Part shown: positions 17,965 to 25,624 of the stretch, one piece after another
Layout of the letters: every line of letters starts with the position of its first letter
Numbering within the stretch: the first letter of the stretch is position 1
The notes under the pieces: model-generated
Databases searched by the model: none
Told to the model about the DNA's origin: nothing
Seen by the model: only the letters and a program-made list of their open reading frames with translations
Translations under genes and position numbers: made by a program
From: Glutamicibacter uratoxydans
GTDB taxonomy: Bacteria > Actinomycetota > Actinomycetes > Actinomycetales > Micrococcaceae
Assembly (NCBI RefSeq): GCF_006539925.1
Contig: NZ_BJNY01000012.1
Coordinates: 62,001-126,000, forward strand
Direction: 5' to 3'
Length of the DNA: 64,000 bases

Positions 17965-18387
17965 ATGGTGAATTTTCGGCCTGGCATAGGAAGCATCGTC
18001 GACTACGTCGAAGCCGACAATCAAGACCCAGAGTTTCGCAGGAAAACGCTGGAAACTTTAGAGGATTGCAAACCGCTGCCGGATCCGGCAGTCGCGGTTC
18101 TTCAGATGCGGCAGGCAACAGGAAACAGCGGGAGTGGCGAAGTATCCGCCCTGGAGCTGCGCTCATTGCTGGAGCGCTACCTGAAAGACCTGCAGAATCA
18201 GACGCTCACAGGCCCGATGAGGCGCAATGCCATGGCGAATATTGTTTCGGCAGTGCTTGCGAATCGCCAAGACACCGAAGAGTCTTCACCAGATTCGCTG
18301 GTGGACGATCTGCTGCTGGTACTGGAAGAGTTCTTCTGGTTGGAAAATACGACAGTTGCAGCGGTCCTCAGAAGCCTTGGCTGCTAG
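17965..18387 (+). CDS. Orphan soluble protein, unknown function
   Basis: 140 residues, acidic, mostly helical, no signal peptide or membrane span. I recognise no domain. Sequence features are an N-terminal GIGSIVDYVEADNQDPEF, a helical ELRSLLERYLKDLQNQ middle and a C-terminal SLVDDLLLVLEEFFWLENTTV. Size, acidity and isolation recall immunity-type or DUF proteins, but this is a guess. GGGGAAG sits 5 nt before ATG 17965. It may be cotranscribed with nhaA (28-nt gap) and ends at a strong bidirectional terminator. Confidence 0.65.
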   Translation: MVNFRPGIGSIVDYVEADNQDPEFRRKTLETLEDCKPLPDPAVAVLQMRQATGNSGSGEVSALELRSLLERYLKDLQNQTLTGPMRRNAMANIVSAVLANRQDTEESSPDSLVDDLLLVLEEFFWLENTTVAAVLRSLGC

Positions 18388-18408
18388 GAACTCCAGCAGC
18401 CTAAATAT

Positions 18409-18459
18409 ACAGATGCGGAGGGCCTTCAACCATCAAGGTTGAAGGCCCTCCGCGTCTGT
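18409..18459. terminator. Strong bidirectional terminator
   Basis: A nearly perfect 23-bp stem (18409-18431 with 18437-18459, one mismatch) and a 5-nt loop. It lies between the orphan at 17965 and the convergent sufU. Confidence 0.85.
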
Positions 18460-18483
18460 CGTAAAGCCGCTTCTAGGTCTCTT

Positions 18484-18930
18484 CTAGACTGCCTCTAACA
18501 TTGCCACTTCGGCAGCAACCCAAGCCAGCATCGCGCACTTAACGCGGGCCGGGAACTTCGAGACCCCGACAAAGGCTACGGCGTCTTCAAGCACGTCTTC
18601 ATCCGGTGCGACGGCGCCCTTCGAACGCATCATTTCCTTGAATGCGTCCTTCTTGGCTTCAAACTCTTCCTTGGTCAGTTCAGGGATCATTTCGCTCAGC
18701 ACCGATGCCGATGCCATGGAAATGGAACAGCCGTCGCCTTCCCAGCTCATGCCCACGAACTTGTCGCCGTCCAGTTCAACCCGGACTCGGATCTGGTCTC
18801 CGCAGATCGGGTTGTGCTGATGAGTTTCGCCATGCTGGTGGCCTGCCGCCGATTCAACCAGAGGCGAGCCGATGCGCTGCTTTGAATGGTCGAGGATGAC
18901 CTGCTGGTATAGCTGATCTAGTTCGTTCAT
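18484..18930 (-). CDS. sufU: Fe-S assembly sulfurtransferase/scaffold SufU
   Basis: 148 residues of the IscU/SufU family. The three conserved cysteines are visible in NPICGDQ, GDGCSIS and ARVKCAML, with the Asp of CGDQ completing the zinc site typical of SufU. Between the second and third cysteines it carries the roughly 20-residue insertion (ELTKEEFEAKKDAFKEMM) that separates SufU from IscU. SufU is a zinc-dependent acceptor that takes sulfur from SufS and feeds SufBCD. Its ATG directly follows the sufS stop (TAAATG), implying translational coupling. No sufBCD genes are present in this window. Confidence 0.94.
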   Translation of the reverse strand: MNELDQLYQQVILDHSKQRIGSPLVESAAGHQHGETHQHNPICGDQIRVRVELDGDKFVGMSWEGDGCSISMASASVLSEMIPELTKEEFEAKKDAFKEMMRSKGAVAPDEDVLEDAVAFVGVSKFPARVKCAMLAWVAAEVAMLEAV

Positions 18931-20232
18931 TTAGACTCCAAAATATTCGCGCACGGAAGCAACGGCCTTGATCAATGCCGTGATGTCTTCTTCCGTGTTG
19001 TAGAGGTAGGTGCTTGCGCGGGTTGTCGCGGAGACCCCAAGGGCCCGGTGCAGCGGCTGGGCGCAGTGATGGCCTACCCGGACCGCGATGCCGCGTGAAT
19101 CCAGGTACTGGCCAACATCGTGCGGGTGCACGCCAATGACTTCGAATGGCACGGTGCCGATGCGTGGTGCATCCGAAGGCCCGAAGACACGAACGCCTTC
19201 CAGCTGGGACAGCCCTTCAAAGAGCATCGCTCCCAGGTGCTCTTCCCAAGCCGCGATGTGTTCCATGCCGATCTCGCTGAGGTAGCTGGCAGCGGTAGCC
19301 AGGCCATGGACCTGGGCGATGCGCTGGGTGCCGGCTTCAAAACGCTGTGGAGCAGGCAGGAATTCTGCGTGCTCCATATCCACCACGGTGATCATCGATC
19401 CGCCGGTCAGGAAAGGAGGCATGGCGTTGAGCAGTTCTTCACGGCCGTACAATGCGCCGATGCCGGTCGGGCCGAGCATCTTATGGCCGGAGAATGCCAT
19501 GAAATCAACGTCCAATGCCTTCACGTCGATAGGCAGGTGCGGCACCGACTGGCAGCCGTCCAAGACCGTCAGTGCACCGACCTTGCGCGCAGCGTCGACG
19601 AAGCGCTGGGTGTCGGTAATCGTGCCCAGAACGTTTGAGACGTGGGTGAAGGCCACCAGCTTGGTGTTTTCATTGACCAGCGAATCAATCAGGTCATAGC
19701 GCAGCGACCCGTCCTCGGCGATCGGGACATAGCGCAGGGTGGCTCCAGTGCGGAAGGCAAGTTCCTGCCAAGGGATCAGGTTGGCGTGGTGCTCCAGCTC
19801 GGTGGTCAAGATTTCATCGCCGGGGCCCAATCGGAAGCGGGCCGCTTCTTCGCCGCCGCGGCCAAGGGACGCATTGGACATGGAGTAGGCAATGAGGTTC
19901 AGCGCTTCGGTGGCGTTGGAGGTCCACACGACCTCATTGGTTTTCGCCCCGATGAACTTGGCTACGGTTTCACGCGCCTGTTCGTAGATCTCGGTGGCTT
20001 CTACGGCGAGGGTGTGAGCGCCGCGGTGCACTGCCGCGTTGGCGTTCTCGTAGTAATGCTGTTCGGCTTCGTAGACGCAACGCGGTTTTTGGCTCGTGGC
20101 GCCGGAATCCAGGTACACCACGTCGATTCCGTTGACCTGGTGTTCAAGAATTTCGAAATCAGCCTTGATGCGGGCAACCTCTGATGGGGTAAGCGCCTGA
20201 GCTGTTTCAGTCTGACCGGCCATCGTATGCAC
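18931..20232 (-). CDS. sufS: Cysteine desulfurase SufS
   Basis: A 433-residue PLP enzyme that removes sulfur from cysteine as an enzyme persulfide for Fe-S cluster assembly. Seen: VYLDSGATSQKP near the N-terminus, TELEHHANLIPWQ, the PLP-binding Lys in FSGHKMLGPTGIG, and the active-site Cys in VRVGHHCAQPLHRALG. This is the group II (SufS/CsdA) arrangement. GTG 20232 lies 4 nt after GGAGG and ATG 20223 lies 13 nt after it, so the start is uncertain by three residues. It is cotranscribed with sufU. Confidence 0.94.
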   Translation of the reverse strand: MHTMAGQTETAQALTPSEVARIKADFEILEHQVNGIDVVYLDSGATSQKPRCVYEAEQHYYENANAAVHRGAHTLAVEATEIYEQARETVAKFIGAKTNEVVWTSNATEALNLIAYSMSNASLGRGGEEAARFRLGPGDEILTTELEHHANLIPWQELAFRTGATLRYVPIAEDGSLRYDLIDSLVNENTKLVAFTHVSNVLGTITDTQRFVDAARKVGALTVLDGCQSVPHLPIDVKALDVDFMAFSGHKMLGPTGIGALYGREELLNAMPPFLTGGSMITVVDMEHAEFLPAPQRFEAGTQRIAQVHGLATAASYLSEIGMEHIAAWEEHLGAMLFEGLSQLEGVRVFGPSDAPRIGTVPFEVIGVHPHDVGQYLDSRGIAVRVGHHCAQPLHRALGVSATTRASTYLYNTEEDITALIKAVASVREYFGV

Positions 20233-20390
20233 GGAGCCTCCGAAAGTTCGTTGGTGATTGCCTGCTCAGACCGCCGTGATTCCCGGCGAAAACCCGATTA
20301 GGCAATGGGTACATTAGGTAATTATTCCACTGTGGTTCCAAGAAAACACCTAAGTTTGTCCTTAGTAAGCAACGCCTCAGCGATGACGAA

Positions 20391-20421
20391 AAACGCCCCA
20401 GAATTGGATTCTGGAGCGTTT
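20391..20421 (-). terminator. Terminator after pth
   Basis: AAACGCCCCAGAAT (20391-20404) and ATTCTGGAGCGTTT (20408-20421) pair with one mismatch around a 3-nt loop. On the minus strand it is followed by TTTTCGTC. It lies just past the pth stop. Confidence 0.8.
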
Positions 20422-20426
20422 AAAGT

Positions 20427-21008
20427 CTAGGCAGTGTGAAATTTTCCCTGGGCTGCTTCAAGTCCGTGAGACATGAGCAGCTCCACCGCGTCGGCGGCGT
20501 TGTCGATCAAGAACGGCAGCGCCTGCTTTTCCGTCTTGGAGAAGTCTTGCAGAACCCAGTCGGCGGTGTCCATCCGGCCCGGAGGACGTCCGACTCCCGT
20601 GCGAACCCGCAGGTAGTCTTTGGAGCCCATGGCCTTGGAAATATCCCGCAAGCCGTTGTGGCCGCCTTCTCCCCCACCGCGTTTGAGCTTGATGGTGTCA
20701 AAGGGGATGTCGATCTCGTCATGGACAACGATGAGATTTTCCAGACCAATGTTGAAGAACTTCGCCAGGTTTGCCACGGGCCCACCGGAAAGGTTCATGT
20801 AGGTCATTGGTTTCGCCAGAACTACGCGCGGCCCGCCGACGCCCAGTCGCCCCTGGATAATCTGCGCACGGGACGAGTGCGTCTTGAACTTTGAGCCTGC
20901 CCGCTGGGCAAGCTCGTCCAAGACCATCTGCCCGATATTGTGCCTATTGCCAGCGTAGCCGGGCCCGGGATTCCCGAGCCCGGCTACCAGCCAAGTGTCA
21001 CTACTCAT
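20427..21008 (-). CDS. pth: Peptidyl-tRNA hydrolase
   Basis: 193 residues. Pth recycles tRNA from peptidyl-tRNAs that drop off ribosomes. Seen: WLVAGLGNPGPGYAGNRHNIG with the catalytic His, KPMTYMNLSGG, VVHDEIDIPF with the conserved Asp, and GGGEGGHNGLRDI. The length is normal. It lies 30 nt downstream of rplY with a weak ribosome site, the classic rplY-pth operon of bacteria. A terminator follows. Confidence 0.96.
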   Translation of the reverse strand: MSSDTWLVAGLGNPGPGYAGNRHNIGQMVLDELAQRAGSKFKTHSSRAQIIQGRLGVGGPRVVLAKPMTYMNLSGGPVANLAKFFNIGLENLIVVHDEIDIPFDTIKLKRGGGEGGHNGLRDISKAMGSKDYLRVRTGVGRPPGRMDTADWVLQDFSKTEKQALPFLIDNAADAVELLMSHGLEAAQGKFHTA

Positions 21009-21038
21009 GATGCTTAGCTAAATGCCTTATCGCTAAGC

Positions 21039-21323
21039 TTAGGCAGCGACCAGCAGGTCCAGGTGATCAACGGTGCGGTGCAGAGCGTGGATCTGGATGT
21101 CCTTGACGGTGGTCTTAACTTCCTTGCCGTCGATGTTCAGAACCAGCTCAACGCTGCGGTCGCGAACAGCCAGGGTGGTTTCCTGAGCTGGCAGCAGAAC
21201 GTGCTGTGGCTCGGAGCCTGCACCGTAAACAACTGCTGGGATCTGGCCTGCACGGCGAGCCTGGCGGGATGCACCCTTACCGAAGTCGGTGCGTACTACT
21301 GCGTCAAGGTTGACTGATGCCAT
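21039..21323 (-). CDS. rplY: 50S ribosomal protein L25, short form
   Basis: 94 residues. L25 binds 5S rRNA. Seen: N-terminal LDAVVRTDFGKGASRQARRAGQIPAVVYG (basic, 5S-contacting) and C-terminal HALHRTVDHLDLLVA. Most actinobacterial versions are of the CTC/TL5 type, with about 100 more residues in a second domain. This one ends exactly where the E. coli single-domain protein ends. AAGGAGAA precedes ATG 21323. pth follows after 30 nt in the same operon. There is no sign of a frameshift after the stop, so the short form looks genuine. Confidence 0.9.
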   Translation of the reverse strand: MASVNLDAVVRTDFGKGASRQARRAGQIPAVVYGAGSEPQHVLLPAQETTLAVRDRSVELVLNIDGKEVKTTVKDIQIHALHRTVDHLDLLVAA

Positions 21324-21530
21324 GATAATTCTCCTTAGGAAATGGATGCTTCTTCTTACGCCCTTGCGTGGACTCGGGAAGCATCCAACATCTAGGAGAT
21401 GAAAGAGCTTTTCCGGCCTTGTCGATAACGGATCCACCATCGCTAGTGATTCCCTCGCCTGGGCACAGTGAACAATTCTACCAGTTGCACTGCTTGAGGA
21501 AAAAATCTGTAGCGAATGCCACTTCTACCG

Positions 21531-22025
21531 TCATTCCAGTATTGGTGCTTGGAATATGAACCTGTCCTCCGCAGAGAATTCATACGCATCGTCGCAGCGA
21601 TATCCCCGCAGCCAAGGCACTGAGTCCACTGCCCGCAAATAGAACCCCTTGGGGTAGCTGTCATCGCCAAGGCTCGGCGAGGCAATGGTCAATGAATCGG
21701 CAGGCTTCCTGCCGGCGCTCAGAATCGAATTGCTCGACGACTCCTGCCCCATGAAAGCCAAGCGCAGGTATGGACCGGTCACTGCAGGGCACAGTTCCAA
21801 TCCCATGCCTTGGGCTTGCTCGTAAATGCGTGGCAGAGTTGCCGCAGTGCGCACCCCCAGCTCCTCGACGCTGTAGCTGCGCACGGTTATTTTCTTCGGG
21901 TCGCTAGCCCGCTCAAAGAGTGGATGCCGCATCAGCAACTGGGCATAGTCATTGAGCTGGACCCCAGCCGAGCTTAAACGCAGCTTGAGCTCATCAACGG
22001 TCAGGCCGCCAATTTCCACTTCCAT
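21531..22025 (-). CDS. Conserved hypothetical protein
   Basis: About 164 residues, soluble, no signal peptide. It starts IGGLTVDELKLRLSSAGVQLNDYAQ, a likely two-helix unit of the kind seen in proteins annotated as helicase- or ribosome-associated. A middle YEQAQGMGLELCPA segment and a C-terminal DSVPWLRGYRCDDAYEFSAED follow. I do not recognise the family. The start is uncertain: ATG 22025 is used, while TTG 22052 would add nine residues. It is divergent from the P-loop gene at 22085 with only about 60 nt between starts, so the two probably share a promoter region. Confidence 0.65.
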   Translation of the reverse strand: MEVEIGGLTVDELKLRLSSAGVQLNDYAQLLMRHPLFERASDPKKITVRSYSVEELGVRTAATLPRIYEQAQGMGLELCPAVTGPYLRLAFMGQESSSNSILSAGRKPADSLTIASPSLGDDSYPKGFYLRAVDSVPWLRGYRCDDAYEFSAEDRFIFQAPILE

Positions 22026-22084
22026 CGGTCGCAAGAGAATTGTCCCCGCCAATCGTGATCATCGTTTCGTGCAAGACTCAATCT

Positions 22085-22681
22085 ATGACACTTGAAGCGA
22101 ATCTCGTTCTCATTGGACCGGCCGCCAGCGGAAAGTCGACACTCGGAAAAATCTTGGCGGACGAGCTTGAGGTTCAGTTCGTGGATCTCGACGAGGTCAG
22201 CGCCCCCTACTACGAGGAGGTTGGATGGAGCATCCCGCGCTTGGTGGAGCGCATTGAACTGGTCGGCCGTGTGGCAGCCGAGCGTGAATGGGAAGTTGCC
22301 CGGGCTCACGCTGTTTCGAGGGCTCTCACGGACTTCAACAATGCCGTCATTGCCTTCGGCGCCGGCCATTCCTCTTTTTCCCAGGCGCAGTATGCGCATC
22401 AGGTCGCCGAGGCGCTGAGACAAGTTGCGCACGTCGTCTTTGTCGAGCCCTGCGAAGACCGCGCAAAATCGCTGCAGATCCTGCGCAATCGGTCTGTCGC
22501 TTCCAAGAATACTGATTGGATTCGGGAGTCCCATGATTTTCTCGCGCAGTGGCTTGATGACCCGTTGGCCAGGCGACTTGCGACCACCACGCTGCACACC
22601 GACGGCGATTCCCCGCTTCAATCCGCCCAGCGGCTGCTCGCCGAGCTGCACCTGGCGTCAGCGCCACCATATGATTCTTGA
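22085..22681 (+). CDS. Shikimate-kinase-like P-loop protein
   Basis: 198 residues. Walker A GPAASGKST near the N-terminus is followed by a DLDEVSAPYYEEVGWSIPRL stretch resembling the substrate-binding DxD region of shikimate/gluconate kinases, and a LRNRS...NTDWIRESHDF lid-like part. It is not AroK: it lacks the usual shikimate-binding GGG motif, so the phosphate acceptor is unknown. ATG 22085 gives the normal small-kinase length; an upstream frame to 22040 overlaps the divergent gene's leader. It ends at a strong terminator shared with prs. Confidence 0.72.
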   Translation: MTLEANLVLIGPAASGKSTLGKILADELEVQFVDLDEVSAPYYEEVGWSIPRLVERIELVGRVAAEREWEVARAHAVSRALTDFNNAVIAFGAGHSSFSQAQYAHQVAEALRQVAHVVFVEPCEDRAKSLQILRNRSVASKNTDWIRESHDFLAQWLDDPLARRLATTTLHTDGDSPLQSAQRLLAELHLASAPPYDS

Positions 22682-22692
22682 GCAGTTAACGA

Positions 22693-22730
22693 CCTGACGG
22701 CCGGCACCATCAATGGTGCCGGCCGTCAGG
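22693..22730. terminator. Bidirectional terminator
   Basis: An 18-bp palindromic stem CCTGACGGCCGGCACCAT (22693-22710) pairs with 22713-22730, between the convergent kinase-like gene and prs. Confidence 0.85.
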
Positions 22731-22749
22731 CGTTGCGAAACGAGGGCTG

Positions 22750-23730
22750 CTAGGCGCGGCCGTCGAAGAGGTTCGTGACCGAACCGTCGTGGAAGACCTC
22801 GGAGATCGCGCGGGCGAGCATCGGGGCGATCGACAGAACGGTGAGGTTCTCGAAGCGCTTCTCTTCTGGGATTGGCAGGGTGTTGGTGACAACAACCTCG
22901 CGGGCGCCGCAGTCAGCCAGGCGCTGAGCTGCAGGATCCGAGAATACTGCGTGGGTAGCGGCGATGATGACATCCTTGGCGCCGGCTTCCTTCAGCACGC
23001 GCACTGCGCCCGCGATGGTTCCGCCGGTGTCGATCATGTCGTCGATCAGGATCGCGGTGCGGCCCTCAACCTGGCCAACCACGGTCTTGGACTCGGCCTG
23101 ATTAGGCACGGTCAGGTCGCGGGACTTGTGCACGAAGGCCAGCGGTGCGCCGCCCAGGCGGTCTGCCCACTGCTCGGCAACGCGGACGCGGCCGGTATCT
23201 GGGGACACCACGGTAACCTCGGAGACATCCACCTTGGACTTGATGTAGTCAGCCAGCAGCGGGAAGCCGAACAGGTGGTCGACCGGGCCGTCGAAGAAGC
23301 CCTGGATCTGCGCGGTGTGCAGATCGGTAGTGATCACGCGGTCAGCGCCGGCGGTCTTGAAGAGGTCTGCCACCAGACGTGCCGAAATCGGCTCGCGGCC
23401 GCGGCCCTTCTTGTCCTGGCGTGCGTAGGGGTAGAACGGAGCCACGACGGTGATGCGGCGTGCCGAGGCGCGCTTCATCGAATCGATCATGATCAGCTGT
23501 TCCATCAGCCAGTTGTTCAAAGGAGCCGGGTAGGACTGCAGCAGGAAGACATCCTTACCGCGGACCGATTCATCCGAACGCACGTAGATCTCGCCGTTGG
23601 CGAAGTCGTAGGCGTTCAGCGGCAGCAGCTCGATGCCAAGCTCTTTTGCTACTTCTGCGGCTAGTTCCGGGTGCGCACGTCCGCTGGCAAGTACCAGCTC
23701 TTTGTCGACGTTATGGCGGATTTCACTCAT
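22750..23730 (-). CDS. prs: Ribose-phosphate diphosphokinase (PRPP synthetase)
   Basis: A 326-residue class I PRPP synthetase that makes 5-phosphoribosyl-1-pyrophosphate from ribose-5-phosphate and ATP for nucleotide, histidine and tryptophan synthesis. Seen: NGEIYVRSDESVRGKDVF, the flexible-loop YARQDKKGRGREPISARL, the divalent-metal DLHTAQIQGFF, and the PRPP loop ILIDDMIDTGGTI. GAGAAAG lies upstream of ATG 23730. It follows glmU by 67 nt, the conserved glmU-prs pairing seen across Gram-positives. Confidence 0.97.
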   Translation of the reverse strand: MSEIRHNVDKELVLASGRAHPELAAEVAKELGIELLPLNAYDFANGEIYVRSDESVRGKDVFLLQSYPAPLNNWLMEQLIMIDSMKRASARRITVVAPFYPYARQDKKGRGREPISARLVADLFKTAGADRVITTDLHTAQIQGFFDGPVDHLFGFPLLADYIKSKVDVSEVTVVSPDTGRVRVAEQWADRLGGAPLAFVHKSRDLTVPNQAESKTVVGQVEGRTAILIDDMIDTGGTIAGAVRVLKEAGAKDVIIAATHAVFSDPAAQRLADCGAREVVVTNTLPIPEEKRFENLTVLSIAPMLARAISEVFHDGSVTNLFDGRA

Positions 23731-23797
23731 TGTTATGCTTTCTCGCTCGCTTCGCTATCACGTATGAGGTGTTCTGAGGAAATAAAAATCCGTGGCT

Positions 23798-25252
23798 TTA
23801 CTTCTCGGAAGTCGAGGAGTTCAGTGAGGATTTGAATGCTGCGTCTGCCGAAGAGGTGCCCGGGCGCTTTTCAAGCGTCCATCCCTCGGTATTGCGCTGC
23901 GGAGCCACAGACAGTGCCAAGGCACCGGCCGGGACGTTTTTGCGGACGACTGCTCCGGCGCCGGTGTAGGCGCCGTCCCCGATTTCCACCGGAGCCACGA
24001 AGACCGTGTTGGAGCTGGTGCGGACATGCGAACCGATCTTGGTGCGGTGCTTGTTCACGCCGTCGTAGTTTGCGGTGATGTTGCCACACCCGATGTTGGT
24101 GTACTCACCGATTTCAGCATCCCCGGCGTAGCCGAGGTGCGAGAGCTTGGTGCCGCGACCGATGGTCACGTTCTTGGTTTCGTAGAAGGCGCCGATCTTG
24201 CCGTCCGCGCCCAGGTCCGTGCCCGGCCGCAGGTAAGTGAACGGGCCGACAGTGGCATTGTCGGCGATGCGCGAATCGGTGGCATCGGTGCGTTTGACGG
24301 TGGCACCCTTGCCGACCCGCACATTGGTCAAGGTCGAGTCCGGGCCGATCACGGCGTTGGAACCGATCAGGGTTTCGCCGTGCAGCTGGGTGCCCGGCTT
24401 GATGGTGGCGTCCTGGCCGATCATCACGTCCGCATCGATCCAGGTGGTTGCGGGATCCACGATGGTCACGCCCTGGCGCATCCAGAATTCGTTCTTGCGC
24501 TGGTTGTAGATGCGGGCCAGGTTGGAGATCTGCACGCGGTCGTTCGCGCCTTCGATCTGCCAACGGTCGGCAATCTGCTTGGAAGCAACGCGGCCGCCCT
24601 TGGCGCGGGCAATGGCCAGCACGTCGGTCAGGTACATTTCGCCCTGGGCGTTTTCGGTGGTGACTTCCAGCAGCGCCGAGCGCAGCAGCTGTGCGTCGAA
24701 GGCGTAGATGCCGGAGTTGATTTCCTTGATCTCCAGCTCCTGGGCAGAAGCATCCTTCTGTTCGCGGATGCCTGCAACGTCGCCGTGCTCGTCGCGCAGG
24801 ATGCGGCCGTAGCCGGTGGGATCTTCAAGCTCGGTGGTCAATACCGTGACCGAGTTGTCGTTGGCCTCGTGGGTTGCGACCAGGTTCAGCAGAACTTCGC
24901 TGGTGAGCAATGGCACATCGCCATAGGTCACTACAACGGTGCCTTCCAATGCAGGATCTACGGCGTCAAGGCCCTGCTGGACCGCGCGGCCGGTGCCCGG
25001 GATTTCGTCCTGGTCGGCAATGATGATGCCTGGGAACTGGGAGAGGATATGCTCTGCAACCAGGTCCCGCTGGTGCCTGACAACCGTAACGAGGTTGAGC
25101 GGGTCAAGCGCCGAAGCGGCGTGGAGTGCGTGGGAAACCATGGAGCGACCTGCAATTTCATGCAAAATCTTAGGCTTGGCCGATTTCATTCGCGTACCAG
25201 CGCCAGCGGCGAGGACGATAACAGCAACTGGTGCGTTGACCTGATCGCTCAA
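23798..25252 (-). CDS. glmU: Bifunctional UDP-GlcNAc pyrophosphorylase / GlcN-1-P acetyltransferase
   Basis: 484 residues. The N-terminal half is a nucleotidyltransferase (VIVLAAGAGTRMKSAKPK, then YGDVPLL). The C-terminal half, from about residue 255, is a left-handed beta-helix of hexapeptide repeats (VIGPDSTLTNVRVGKG onward) with the active-site HLGYAGDAEIG region. It makes UDP-GlcNAc for peptidoglycan. A TTG start at 25252 is chosen because AGGAGAA lies 7 nt upstream; the longer frame from 25291 has no ribosome site. prs follows in the same operon. Confidence 0.95.
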   Translation of the reverse strand: MSDQVNAPVAVIVLAAGAGTRMKSAKPKILHEIAGRSMVSHALHAASALDPLNLVTVVRHQRDLVAEHILSQFPGIIIADQDEIPGTGRAVQQGLDAVDPALEGTVVVTYGDVPLLTSEVLLNLVATHEANDNSVTVLTTELEDPTGYGRILRDEHGDVAGIREQKDASAQELEIKEINSGIYAFDAQLLRSALLEVTTENAQGEMYLTDVLAIARAKGGRVASKQIADRWQIEGANDRVQISNLARIYNQRKNEFWMRQGVTIVDPATTWIDADVMIGQDATIKPGTQLHGETLIGSNAVIGPDSTLTNVRVGKGATVKRTDATDSRIADNATVGPFTYLRPGTDLGADGKIGAFYETKNVTIGRGTKLSHLGYAGDAEIGEYTNIGCGNITANYDGVNKHRTKIGSHVRTSSNTVFVAPVEIGDGAYTGAGAVVRKNVPAGALALSVAPQRNTEGWTLEKRPGTSSADAAFKSSLNSSTSEK

Positions 25253-25345
25253 GTTGTATTCTCCTGCGGGTCGATTCAGGGTTTTAGACAATTAAGAAAA
25301 CCCATCACCCAGTCTAGCGCCCACAGGTACCCCAGCCGAATAAAG

Positions 25346-25376
25346 ACAAAAAGAAAGCGCCGCTCAAGGCGGCGCT
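25346..25376 (-). terminator. Rho-independent terminator after tRNA-Gln
   Basis: On the minus strand AGCGCCGC - loop - GCGGCGCT (25356-25363 with 25369-25376) is followed by TTCTTTTTG. It separates the tRNA from the downstream glmU. Confidence 0.85.
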
Positions 25377-25382
25377 GGCAAG

Positions 25383-25457
25383 TGGTTCCGCCCCTAGGAT
25401 TCGAACCTAGAATGCACAGCTCCAAAGGCTGGCGTGTTGCCATTACACCAGGGCGGA
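25383..25457 (-). tRNA. tRNA-Gln (anticodon TTG)
   Basis: A 75-nt tRNA gene with encoded CCA. The acceptor TCCGCCC pairs with GGGCGGA, the D arm is GTGT/ACAC, and the T arm is CTAGG-TTCGAAT-CCTAG. The anticodon loop CTTTGGA gives TTG, which reads CAA/CAG as Gln. The first anticodon-stem pair (C-T) is mismatched. Promoter and terminator are both visible, so it is a stand-alone transcription unit. No integrase or duplicated 3' end is nearby. Confidence 0.96.
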
Positions 25458-25491
25458 AAATGTGGTCAGCGGATGATCCGTCCAAACACGT

Positions 25492-25520
25492 TCTATATTC
25501 TGCCATGTTCATCCGGTCAG
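25492..25520 (-). promoter_or_regulatory. tRNA-Gln promoter
   Basis: On the minus strand CTGACC (25515-25520), a 17-bp spacer and TATAGA (25492-25497) form a good housekeeping-sigma promoter about 35 nt upstream of the tRNA 5' end. Confidence 0.6.
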
Positions 25521-25612
25521 CGCGAAATCGCCGAAGCAGGGTACGGACGCCTCCTTTCCTACCTGTACCGTTGAGGTGTTTGCCTGTTGAAGTACCGATT
25601 TGCACCGGTCCG

Positions 25613-25618
25613 TAAAAT
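25613..25618 (+). promoter_or_regulatory. -10 box of leaderless ABC-F transcript
   Basis: TAAAAT ends 6 nt before GTG 25625, and no Shine-Dalgarno sequence precedes that GTG. Transcription would start at or next to the start codon. The best -35-like TTGAAG (25587-25592) is 20 nt upstream, longer than optimal. Confidence 0.5.
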
Positions 25619-25624
25619 AGAACT

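Noticed and set aside
21039-21440. Longer L25 frame or a pseudogene of the CTC form
   Set aside because: Upstream residues are not L25-like, a strong ribosome site marks ATG 21323, and nothing resembling the second domain follows the stop.
25383-25457. tRNA-Gln as attachment site of an integrated element
   Set aside because: No integrase and no repeat of the tRNA 3' end nearby; flanks are ordinary core genes.
24026-25615. 529-codon plus-strand open frame
   Set aside because: Antisense to glmU and runs through tRNA-Gln; no motifs.
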